Shown: piece after piece, positions 1 through 38,066 of the stretch | How the letters are laid out: each line of letters opens with the position of its first letter | Position numbering within the stretch: position 1 is the stretch's first letter | Source of the DNA: Litomosoides sigmodontis | Taxonomy: Eukaryota > Nematoda > Chromadorea > Rhabditida > Onchocercidae | DNA length: 64,000 nt | Reading direction: 5' to 3' | NCBI GenBank assembly: GCA_963070105.1 | Contig: OY718804.1 | Coordinates: forward strand, 3,241,317-3,305,316 | The notes under the pieces: generated by a model | Database searches by the model: none | Seen by the model: only the letters and a program-made list of their open reading frames with translations | What the model was told of the DNA's origin: nothing | Program-made: the position numbers and the translations under genes

Positions 1-118
1 AGCTTCACAACACTTTCGCTTAACTTTTACTGCACCTCGCGTCTCTTACTTGCGCGCACATCACACAACCATCTCTCTTTCTCTCTCCCTCTCTCTCTCC
101 CTTTCCCTCTCTTTTCCA

Positions 119-531
119 TCATTTCTTTTCTTTCTAAAATTTATTAGCTAACATTTATTTTGGTATTTCAAAATCTTGCATTCTTTTAGGAAAGGAGAAG
201 TTTGAAAAAGGAAAAAAAGTGCTACTTGTACCTTAAGAGCAAATTCAAAGATAGCTTCATCCTCAGCGTTCAATTCTATTTCACAACTGGAAAACGAGAA
301 AATTCTAGCGAATGAGACTGCGAGCGGTGATGATCAATCATTGATGCGTGGTGGAGTTCGGAATGTTTAGCCGGCTTCGGGTCATGCTACTAATGTAGCA
401 GTGTGAATTCTCGAAATTCGAATCTCAATATTTTCTAGAAGGATCGCTTCGTTAAGGTTATAAAAATATTGCTCTGAATAGAACGTACTTACTTACACAT
501 CACAGCTCAGTTTTCCTTGTTTAATTTCCAT
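119..531 (-). CDS. candidate very small gene (or 5' exons of a gene running off the left edge)
   Basis: Three pieces join in phase on the minus strand. The first is 531-497, starting ATG and ending at a GTAAGT donor. The second is 286-232, with a CCAG acceptor and a GTACAA donor, reading 18 codons beginning CEIELNAEDEA. The third is 133-119, after a TTTTAG acceptor, reading KEKK then TGA. The product would be about 34 residues, acidic in the middle with a basic tail and a C-x2-C pair across the first junction. An in-frame stop lies upstream of the ATG. The middle exon is the best supported; the last exon is weak, and the gene could instead continue left of base 1. No family is recognised, and chance assembly in AT-rich DNA is possible. 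Confidence 0.33.
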
Positions 532-2288
532 TAATATTGGAAATTGAAATTGTTTAGTTCAATTATGCATTTCATTCCAAACCAACAAATGATGTAGCAA
601 TGTGTACCATACTTTCCTTTCTTCCTAGAGTTCCATATTGGATTGCGGTAAAAAGTCGAGCACTACTGGATCATGAAGTTGGTCCGTTTTCCTTTCCTAC
701 GTTGCTATGTTTTTGTTACAGTCAAACAAGAAAAAAAAAAACAGAAAACTGCCTTCCGAACTTGCTCAACTGTTATTCGATTTTCCAATTACATTCAAAA
801 TTAAATATTAAATAGCGCACTTCAATAAAATATACGATTGTGTCACATCAGAATTCAAAAACAAAGAAAAAACCTTTGAGATATTTGCGCTCAAAACTTA
901 ACAAGTAAATTTAAACTTCTTCTTCGTCCAAAATTGATTTCGAAATTTATAATTTCTTTGTTCCGCACAGGTCCAAACTGTTCATGTGCCAATAACATTC
1001 CGGAAAGATTCCGAGCACATTTATAGCGCTGATTGTGCAGAGAATAATTGTGATATGTGGAAAAATTGGGCTAAAAAGGACCTTAACATTCGAGTGGATG
1101 GAAGTATGCAAGTGGATTGCTTGCATTGTTTTGCAAGTTCTGCAAACTTCTCGTAACATATCAGTTAACGGTTTGAAAAATGTCTAATTACGCCGGAATC
1201 TTATTGTGAAAAAAAACGATCAGCGTATATGGGTTACATTTTCGTAATTTGAAAAAGAAACCAATGAACTTTTCCGGTATGAGAATGTGCGAAGTAATTT
1301 CAGGTCGAACTGCATGCTTAACCAATCATCAGGTGTGTGCATTACAAATGCTCAGACAGTGTGATACTATCTCGCAGCAGTTTCATGTTGTATCGATATT
1401 TTGTTTGGAACAACATTCTAGCGAAAATTTGGAAGGTCATCGTCGTGCAGTTCGCAATACGGTAAGCTCGATCGAGTCAAGCGCTTTTTTGGTCAGTTCT
1501 AGCTATTCGCAATTATTTTAACATACCTCTACCAACACGATGAATTAAATTTGGTAAAATCACCAGCCAATTTCTCATTTCATTTTCCCTGTGTACCGGT
1601 CACATTGTTAGCTTCTGTGACAAAGAGAAAAAAGGAATCCACAAAGATGGACGCACAAATTATCCATAATAGCCGAGAACAAAGGCTCCCACTCCTTCTT
1701 CACTCCAACAGTGCACTTGTCATTTACATCGCTTGATGTGGAAGCTCGAACTTGCAACGTCTTATTCTCTCAAGATTCTATAGCAAACTCTCCAAAATTG
1801 ATGGTTAAATTTGGCACTAATCATTCGGGTATAAGGTGGAGTTCTTCGAGAAAATGATTATTATTTCAGGAACGCATGGTACAGGTGTCGAAACTCTACG
1901 GGTTAATTTTGTGGAGTTATTATCATTACATTTTAAAAATAAAATACGATATCTCTGAAATGCAATGATCCCGTCATTCTGCACGATAGTTTTCAATAAA
2001 AAGGCGATAGATTTCAGGATTTCAGGAAAACAATATGGCACTAGACAAGATGAGAATTTCAAATAGTTTGAATATGAAGAGATATTCTTTTTAATCAGCA
2101 GGAAGAAACCTTGAAAATATACGATAGAAAGGAATTGTTTTACTTCTTCCCACCACTTTTTAGCTCATTGAAAAATACTTAGTTTGCTTTGACACCAACG
2201 CAGTTAGTAATAATTTAAACAATTCTGCTGATATGTCGCATCACTAAAACAGTGAACTATTGGAATCAAGTAAATGATGATTAAAGAA
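532..2288. other. intergenic region with one doubtful plus-strand exon
   Basis: AT-rich DNA between the left-edge candidate gene and the 3' end of the Nup43 gene. A pyrimidine-rich TC tract lies further left, at about 65-120. The only coding-like stretch is 1304-1461 on the plus strand, an open frame bounded by an AATTTCAG acceptor and an ACG/GTAAGC donor. It has no recognisable family and no visible partner exons. Nothing else is supported. Confidence 0.5.
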
Positions 2289-4842
2289 TTATGCCAAATA
2301 ATTCTTATCAATATAAGTAATCATCTGATTGTCTGAACATGCAATAATTCCGTTCGTCGATACACTGAAGGTGTTAACAGATATCAGACAATCAATAAGC
2401 GCAGTAACATTCGCATTCCCAGAACGAACTGACGGTGAAAGCCATGCATTTGCTCGTGACTGATTATTAAAATTTGAGGTCGAACTGCAATCACAGATTT
2501 TACAGTTTCAATGATATAAAAAAAAAGCGTAAAAGGCTTCCACAGTAGAGCAACCAGAAGCAAAACTCACCGAAAATATTAAAGTACAGTTCTTTCCGTT
2601 GAAAATTCTCAATGTCTAGATGCCAGCATATACTCTCAACCCTACATACTACCGTTAAAAATTATGAATACACAACTGAACCCACCTGGAGAGACCGGAT
2701 CCTTTGACACTCAAGTGCAGCAAATGACCTTTACCAGTCGCGCAGTAAAAATTTGATGGATAGATTGGATGAAAAGCTACCTAAAAAAGTTTTGACCGTT
2801 TAATTCTCGAAATAAATAGATTATTCGGATATTACTAATGTGAAATTTCCATAAAAATACTTCGTTGCATTTTTACCAATACATGGAAATGCACTAACTT
2901 CCCAGACTGTACCAACTGGAAATAAAACTGCAACAGTATTCAACAAATAGCTGTTTTGACGTGTATCGAGAAAACCAATACCACCATCTTCGGTACCAAA
3001 CCCAATCTGTAATTTTCACAACTTATACAAATTTGCCTAAAAATATTCATAGGGCATTATCGAGGTGTTTGTGATTCGAACTTTCAAAAAATATATCAAA
3101 AGTAGAAAAAACTAACCAAATTAGGCTCGGCAGGATGGGAAGCAAGCGATGTAGTACCTTGGAAACAGTCCGTAACTCTGCAGGAAAAAGCAGGCCGAGA
3201 TGATTCCGCCTCTGTTCTAAGATCCCATAAACAGATTTGCCCATCCAAATGGGCTGACACAAATATGTTCTGTGAGACTGATGCTAAGGAGCGTATACTT
3301 GCCATGCTCTGTACAAGTAATTTGATTCATTTAGAGGCGGTCGATGAAACTACGATGATAACTTGAAATACAAGTGCCAACAGTTACCAATGACCTTTTA
3401 GTAAAGAATGATATAAACTAGCATTTTTCAAGTTCAAATGAAAGAAAACTTTGTGAGAACGATTCACATTCATCAGTCCTATCAAATATTACCAATAATA
3501 AAATTATCAATCCCACTTCACACATCAAAGTAATGTGATATAAAGTGCACAAGAAAGTCCTTCCGCAGTTTAAAACAGTGTAAGGTCTTTGGTAGACTAA
3601 CAATACTAAGAAAAATGGAATCTTAACGTTAAGTAAAAAGCTAAGGAAAACTAACAACTCCAGTCCATTAAATTAAGAGTAAAAATTTGAGGAAAAATCC
3701 TGGGTAAACAAACCAAATGTGCAATTTCTCCAGAGCTGCCTTCCAAGTCGGTACTTATCAAAGAGCCATCCTCACCACCACTGATGATCTTACCATCGTT
3801 ATAGCACAATGCAGTACAAGAACAACCATTATGCATATCAGTGTATTTTTTCATAGGTTTAATAACACCTGCATCATATTCCAACAACCTCACCGAACCA
3901 TCGTTCATCGCAGTTGCGAATTTGGTACCACTGTATAAACTGAAAAATTACATTCACCGTTTCAAAGTAACAATTTCATGAAACCTAACAACATACAATG
4001 GATCTTCGGTTACATAAACATTCACCACAAAATAAGAGACTAATGATAAATGAAGCATTCTGAGGAACATGACAATGAACAGTTCTCAAAATGTATCAAA
4101 GAGAAATACGACTTACAGCAAGTCATTCACGTCTGTATCGACCATTAATCTGCATTCGCATGAGAATAAGTCGTCCGCTATTCCAGCATCTAAACATGTA
4201 ATGATGATCAGCTTGAATAATTCAAACTCCAGAGAAACGCCAAATTAATATTTACTAGATCGACGAATAAAGAAAAGTAGATTTAGATCACCTTCTACTA
4301 TAAGCTTTATTTCTACGCAATTTTTTTCAAGATGTATGGAGAGTTACACTATACTTGTTACATAAAGGAAGACTTCCTCCAAAACTAAACCATTTACACT
4401 CACTTTATACATGGTGTCGGTTACGCTACAGAAGCAGACAAGCGACATCATAAAGAAATGTAAATCGAGCCGTCAAATTGTGGCATAACTGGCAACGTGA
4501 TATTTGACATTTCTAATAAAGAATAAAATGATATAATAGAATATAATAGGACTAAGATGATATAATAGTGGTTTATCCTAGTCTTCCATTTGATTTACTT
4601 ATGCGAATGTGTTGATTTTCATTTTAACGTATTGCTTTTTACCTATTATAAAAGCAAAAACAAGTGAAAACGTGGGTGAGTTAACCTTCAACAAATGACC
4701 AGGCAGCTACTTCCTTGTTTCGAGAGTCATACGTTGAAGTCAGGAATTTCTTTTGTGGTCCGCCTAAGTCAAGCCATCGAACACGAGAAATCTTTGCGGA
4801 AGCGAACTGAGAACGATAAGATGAGGGTCCATCGGTGTCCAT
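2289..4842 (-). CDS. npp-23: nucleoporin Nup43, WD40 beta-propeller of the Y-complex
   Basis: Structural subunit of the Nup107-160 (Y) complex of the nuclear pore scaffold, also found at kinetochores in animals. Eight exons join in phase: 4842-4686, 4191-4119, 3939-3714, 3308-3117, about 3007-2900, 2780-2686, 2641-2588 and 2484-2289, giving about 366 residues (human Nup43 is 380). The N-terminus has the family motif AKISRVRW. WD-type blades include a GGEDGSL turn and a HLDGQICLWDLR blade. The C-terminus (ISVNTFSVSTNGIIACSDNQ region) aligns by eye with the end of human Nup43. I chose the ATG at 4842 because a TTTTTTAG acceptor lies 27 bases upstream, consistent with trans-splicing. Exon 7 needs a weak GTACTT donor to reach the correct frame. 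The symbol follows the C. elegans orthologue. Confidence 0.86.
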
Positions 4843-5208
4843 ACCTTCTGCTGTTGTCAACAAAGCGCACTAAAAAACAGATGCGACATTTTTATCAATT
4901 TTTACAGAAAAACACGAAATGTTTGTTGTGCATGAATAGGCTCACTTATTTCCTTACTGTATTTGCGCATGCGCATTACTGTACAACATTTACTGTTAGT
5001 GAAAGAGAAGGGATAATGTTCAGAGCAATTGCCAAAGTTGAATTTTTAAAAACTTCTAAACGCTCTGTCAAACAGGCTGCAATAGGCAATAGCGATGGAC
5101 TGAAACATGCAGCTAAAAATTCTCGGAGATGTTCGTCGTTGGAGCAACTAACTGGTTTGGGTGAGTGAAGAGTGTTGAGGTTTTACTGTTGTACTACTTT
5201 TTTTGGAA
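4843..5208. promoter_or_regulatory. divergent (bidirectional) promoter between Nup43 and the CCCH gene
   Basis: About 366 bases separate the two divergent start codons. A minus-strand acceptor (TTTTTTAG, exon side at 4869) precedes the Nup43 ATG. The CCCH gene ATG at 5209 follows a T-rich run with no clear acceptor. The interval contains a GCGCATGCGCA palindrome near 4965-4975 (tttgcgcatgcgcatt), an NRF1-like core (TGCGCATGCGCA type) common in divergent housekeeping promoters. That factor assignment is inference. Confidence 0.45.
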
Positions 5209-9232
<4,024 letters not shown>

Positions 9233-9849
9233 AGTGACTTGGAAGCTGCCAATGTACAATTTTGATAAGACATTTGCTAGTCAAAAGAATACTGTTTCGT
9301 TTCACAATTTTTCTAAAAATTGTTTTTTCTCGTATGGTATAAATTGATTTACTTCTTTATGTCTTGTTATATTGGAAAACGGTAACGGAATCTATATGAA
9401 TACTCTTTTCAAGGCACTTACTCTTCATTGGTTTCATCCTAAAATACTTTCAGAGAATATATTGGTGATGAAATGCTTTGTATCTTATATTTCATTGTTA
9501 CGATTTAGTGTAATGGATTTTTGTAACTTGTAGGAGTGATTTTCAATCTTTCTGTAGCTTTATCTACTACATACAGATATTTTACTGTAGGCTCAAGAAA
9601 ATATAAATGGTAGATTAAGTGGACGCTTTCAATTTCTGCAAACACATGCTGTTACTTTTTTAATTTGGTGTCTTTGAACTTCTGACTTATCATGCCAGTA
9701 TTTTAGTTAGATTTATTTGCATGCGGTTTTTTATAGCTTGATCAGGTGGGAATTAAGTCGGTTTCAGAATTTCGGTTATAAAAAGTTGTTGGTATTCCAA
9801 GTTTGTAATGTAAATCTTTGAAGTTGTTTAGGATATTGCTACAAAAGCC
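9233..9849 (+). other. short gap between the CCCH gene and gos-28
   Basis: AT-rich spacer of 617 bases between two genes on the same strand. A TCGGTTTCAG acceptor ends near 9766, about 80 bases before the gos-28 ATG, and could serve as a trans-splice site. Same-strand spacing of this size is compatible with an operon, but no spliced-leader evidence is visible in genomic DNA alone. Confidence 0.35.
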
Positions 9850-11709
9850 ATGGTGGAAATTTGGGATGGTGAGTGTTTTTCTCTGTTCATTTCAGAAAGT
9901 CAGATGAATAGGCATCTTCAAGCATAATTTTTGTTTGCTTGGATCAATTTCGTAATTTTCCACGGTTCCGCCGTAATAAATGGTGAGGTCTTCAGGCTTC
10001 GTTTTACAAAACGTCACTTATAGGCTGACTAAACTAATGTAATAATTTTCAGACCTCAGGCGTCGTGCTCGTACACTTGAGAATCATATTGATGTGAAAT
10101 TAGTAGTTCTAAACAAGCTGGCTTCTGGTACGTCAGGTAAATCTGCCTGCCGCTGTCGATAATTTGTTTTTGAGGCTTTTGGCTGAAAATTCGCTAGTGA
10201 AGTGAAACTTTTCCGAATGGATCCAGACTCATGTTTCATGTTATTTTCGGTATTTCAGGCCGATATGATTCGTTGTTAAGTGACAAAGCAACTGTTAGCA
10301 GTAAGCAGGAGGTATTCGATTCATTGTCAGCAGAAATAGAAAACATGATTGCCAAGCTTACGCAGGTTGACGACCAAGTGGGCACTGCTTTCTTCGTCTG
10401 ATGTTGAAAAATTAAGATTCATACTTCCTTTAAATCTATCGAACCTTTATTCCCTTACAATGCTGCGTGTGGATCTTTCTCTTTCCATATTTATGGCAGA
10501 TCAGTTGGAAAGCTAAAAGCATGTCTTTTCAAATTATGGAATTACTTCATTTTTTGGTCAAATTTGCTACTAAGAATGAGTTTTATGGCCAGTCAAAGAT
10601 ATCCCTTCTAATGTGAAATTTTTAAGTGTGCAAATAAAATATAGTTTCAGATGACAGAGTATTTAGTGGAGTGTCAGGCAAATTCACGAACTGGTGCTTG
10701 GGCGTCTAGTCCAGCATTACAGCACACACTTAGAAGGCATCGTGAAATACTTCGTGATTACTGTGCGGAGTATAACCGATCGCATGATAATATAAGAAAT
10801 CAGTTGCAGAGGTTTATGTTATTTCTTGCTATTTACAGCCTATTTCGCTACCTTTCTGAGTATTTTGTGTGTGGCTAGTTTTCTCATTTGCGAAGATGTT
10901 TTCAATCGCGTTTTATGTTCGGTTCAGTATTTGTTCTATAAATTACAGCAATATTTTTGTGTAATTGTTTCAGGGAAAGTTTATTAGGTGGAGGTTCAAG
11001 TGAGAGCTCATATCTCAATAATCGTTCAAAAGCAAGCGATATGTATTTAAAAGAGAGCGAACACATATCGAATTGCGATCGTCTTTTAGATGAACAAATT
11101 AGGTAACTGAGGTTTTATTCCTTTTCTTATTTATTGAAGTTAATATTGACTGAAAACATTTTCAGCATCGCAATATCGGCGAAAGAGCATGTCCATAACC
11201 AGCGGGTGAGCCTGCGAGACATTAGTAAAAAAATGAATACACTAGCCAGTAAGTATCTCCACAAATTATTTTTTGAATGTGCTGACATTCGTTCACAGTT
11301 ATAAAATTCATCTGGAGCTATTATTTAAGGTTTTGATCCTGACCATTTGTTGGTAAAGCAGATCACTTGAACACCTGGCTCAATGAACTTGGAACATTTT
11401 GTGTACTTTCTGTGATAAGGATTTAGAAAAAAAGTTGAACACCACACAAATATGCTGCTTGGTCAGAAAACCTTGATAAGAAACGCTTTTGCAGATTAAA
11501 CGTACATATCATTAGTTCGATTAAGACCAATAAGAATAAAGAAATATTTTCTTTTTGATTACTCAACATATGATATTGCAGAGAAATATCCACTGCTGAA
11601 TAGCATTATGCAGAAAATGCAGGCGAGGAAACGACGTGATTCGATCATAATGGCAGTGGTGATATCGGCTTGTCTAATTTTAATGTATATATATGCAGTG
11701 CATATGTAA
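9850..11709 (+). CDS. gos-28: Golgi SNARE GOS28 / GOSR1 (Golgi SNAP receptor complex member 1)
   Basis: Tail-anchored Qb-SNARE for ER-to-Golgi and intra-Golgi vesicle fusion. Seven exons join in phase: 9850-9868, 10053-10136, 10259-10377, 10651-10811, 10974-11102, 11166-11248 and 11582-11709, giving 240 residues (human GOSR1 is 250). The N-terminal DLRRRARTLENHIDVKL matches the family's first helix. KLTQVDDQMTEY matches the second. The SNARE motif spans the LLDEQISIAISAKEH segment through KKMNTLAKKYP. RKRRDS precedes a single C-terminal hydrophobic anchor of about 18 residues, leaving AVHM at the very end. Exon 2 has two in-phase donors, GTACGT at 10128 and GTAAAT at 10137, so isoforms differing by three residues are possible. 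The start is a tiny 19-base exon. Confidence 0.93.
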
Positions 11710-13108
11710 CTTAGGATTATCACTTACCAGTAGATCCACAGAGTCATTTCGGTGAATACATTGTGACCTTAAATTTAGGAAGAAAATCCATGCATGACGT
11801 GAAGTATTTCCATATTTAATATTTCTCTATTAATGTGGCTCTGATGGATTGGCTTTTGTGCCTTGATTGGTCATTTTGTAAAGTACCTTTTGTTTCACGG
11901 GATATCTGTCAGCGATTACATTTTCTTTCAGTAATCTGCTCACTGTTATAATTTTGAGCTATTTTCGAGCAGTCTAATTACTTAGTGGACTATATGCAGT
12001 TAATATCATGATGTATAGAACTTTGTGTTCGACGTCTAATGGTTAAAACAATCGCAGATCCATGCGCTTTATCTAAAGCGTACAGTTACGGCTTAGGATA
12101 TAAAAGGCTGTTGTGAAAAGGAGGTTTTCCAGGTTACCCAAGTAGTTTGTGCTGCAGAAAATTAGTATGGAAAATTACTTGATTGGAGGTACCGTTAACA
12201 GGAGTGGATGAATTGTGAGAGTGTCTTACTTAACGGCCCATAATTTTTAAAGTTTAATTGCAAGTGAAAGAGTAGGAAGAGTTTACAATCAATGAGGACA
12301 GGATTAAGACGGCATCTTGAAACGAGCATGCATATAACAGAGTAATATCAAAAGTCATTTGTAAGTAGGTATGTTAACGGTGATGAAGCTACAAAGTAGT
12401 TGCCATTGTATGCTGTTGGGATTGCTTACAGCAAAAGGCTATGCAGTTGCAAACCGATACCCTCGTTAATGAAGTGACGAATGATTTACAAATATCTCTA
12501 GCTTGCGTTAACCTTATTTCGGATTTTCGACAAAGACATACACTCATCGCCTGTCTGTGAAAGCAATCCACCTCAATTATGTAAAATGCAATGTACTGAA
12601 ATATCCTAAGGGAAAAATGTGTTGCAGAAACATATAACTGAAACAGGATTTACTGAAAATACGGTCTGCAGCCTCGAAATTAAGTTTTCGAAAGAAATTC
12701 GAATCTGTCATACTTTATACCATTCATCAATTTTGCCCATGCCTGGGGTGGTGATTAACTTCTTTTCATAAACATGCTACACCAATGACCAAATAATTGC
12801 TAGAGAGCGTTTCCTAGTCACGGATTCATTTAACGCGTATAAAAACTAAACTCTATATGTAATGAAATCATTACAAATCCATTGTACAAGAACCCAGTTA
12901 GTTGTTTCACGAACCAATCGACCAACTCGAAAATACTTTTGTGCCAAATATCAACATAAGACACTGGCATGTTGACACAACTAATCCAAAAATGAAGCAA
13001 ATTGTTTTATAAAGGATATACACTGCTTTTGTTCATTTAGCATATAATTTATTATATAAGCACTGTTTGTTGCATTTAAAAATACAAAATCATTTACATC
13101 TGAAATAG
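11710..13108. other. intergenic region between convergent gos-28 and dhc-1
   Basis: About 1.4 kb holding the 3' ends of two convergent genes. AT-rich, with several AATAAA-like sites, no ORF of substance and no RNA gene recognised. Confidence 0.5.
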
Positions 13109-36461
<23,353 letters not shown>

Positions 36462-38066
36462 TTGCTTAAGCCATTCCTTAAAATGCACTTTCAATTTAAA
36501 CTTTCAATTCTTGTTCGTACAGAAGTAAAAGATGCACTGGCACATGAAAACGAACGTAAACAACACTTCAACGACAACCACATCTATCCGAAAGTAATTG
36601 CCGAAATAACTGATGATGTGGGAGCAGTGCTTGCCTCATCACTTCTCTTCAGTAACTAACTTACAGAAACAGTCTACGTCATTATACACTCACTTCCTCC
36701 GGCATAAAATCCTAAAAAAGAGGCAAGCATCTCTTGTGCATTCCCCAATCACTAACTATCAGTGAGAAAATCACTTATAATATAATTTCCGAAAACTTTA
36801 CTGAAATTTCACCGACAAAGATTTTCGAATTGCTTAAATAGCAAAGGATGAGAGAGAAAGATATTTTGTACAACAGCATTATTACCGTCGCTGCAAAACA
36901 TTTCCAATTCGATTAGTCACATCAATTTGAACAAAAAAAAAATAATTGAGAGGGAGAATGGGAGGGAGAGTGAGAGGGAGAGTAGAGAGAAGAATGTCTT
37001 TGCAGAGTGTCGCCATCCGTAAGACAGCACTCTCCCTCCTCCTTGCTACCTTCTACCCTTTCTATCGATATGAAAGTCCTCAAAAGTCATTATAATGGAG
37101 CAATGGATCATACAAACACCAACATTTCACTTCACTCGCTGCCAGCATTTTGTGCGCATTTCACGTCCGTAAGACTAGCTGGTGATTTGCTATCCTTCTA
37201 AATTAATTATTTAAAGGAACCAACAAGGAGGTAAGGAGAGGGGGAGAGAGAGAGAGGGGGGGAGACGCATGTATAGAGAAGGAAGAGATCCATAGCAAAA
37301 GGTATGAGCTCATTGCCCTCACTTTCCCCCTTCTCCCTTCTCCCTCTCCACTCTTTTTTTGAAAAAGGAACGTTAGCGAGGAAGTCTAATTTGCTACTTG
37401 CTGAAGAGTTGAAACATTGACGCAGTGACGTGCGTGATGAAAATTAATGTGTGAAAATAATAAGTTATCATCTCACGTGAAAGCAATCACTTGATGATAC
37501 TCAACAGATATGTCCATCCACTACACTGTGTCCGCATCTGAGCACTGTGGCTTGTTCGTGAGAAAGTTCCCGATGACGACGACGATCTTTGATCGATACC
37601 ACTTCGGGATAAACAGAGCTTCCTGATTGGGGTAGGTGAAGATAGCATAGCGTGACAATAAGCTAACAAGAAATTCCGTCTCTGAGCCGTGGCAGGGAGT
37701 ACGTGAAAGGAACGAGGAGTCAGTGCAGACGTAAAAGGTGGCGGAAATAGTTCGCTTTCCGAGTGACAGATAGGGAAGTCATTTAGTCGAAAGATGTTTC
37801 GTTAGCAGTTCGTTTCGTCTTGTGTAGTGCTGTAGAGTTAAGCTAAAACAATTGAAATATTTGACTGAGTGAAATAGCGTGGAAGGGAGGAGAGGTGAAA
37901 GAAATGAATGAAAAAGAATGAAGTGGAATTAAATAATGAATGTCAGACGTAGTCCATGCACATCCATTTCTCTCATATCGTATCAGTTTAAGTGATAAGA
38001 GAGATGTAACGCATCTGTGTTGCTTGTATAGCACTAAGTACTGTAATTTAGGTGAATTTTTCAGGG
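36462..38066. promoter_or_regulatory. divergent intergenic region between dhc-1 and cku-70
   Basis: About 1.6 kb between two divergent start codons. It contains two purine-rich GA tracts (about 36948-36995 and 37230-37265), a pyrimidine-rich patch (about 37318-37355) and no supported gene. A short plus-strand ORF near 37007-37201 shows no family features. The right end is a clear splice acceptor two bases before the Ku70 ATG. Confidence 0.5.
38054..38064 (+). promoter_or_regulatory. probable spliced-leader trans-splice acceptor of cku-70
   Basis: GAATTTTTCAG ends at 38064, only two bases before the ATG at 38067. TTTTTCAG is the strong nematode acceptor consensus. No upstream coding exon is needed because the N-terminus reads as a complete acidic Ku70 start, so SL addition is the simplest reading. 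Confidence 0.65.

Noticed and set aside
330..430. tRNA-like T-loop resemblance (AAATTCGAATCTC)
   Set aside because: No matching acceptor, D or anticodon stems could be drawn around it.
3050..3110. possible minus-strand tRNA T-arm (AGTTCGAATCA)
   Set aside because: Upstream sequence does not fold into the other arms; it is intron sequence of Nup43.
4695..5168. 157-codon plus-strand ORF
   Set aside because: It overlaps Nup43 exon 1 on the opposite strand and the divergent promoter, and has no domain; it is an antisense shadow.
37007..37201. 64-codon plus-strand ORF between dhc-1 and cku-70
   Set aside because: No domain, no splice context, and it lies within simple purine/pyrimidine repeats.
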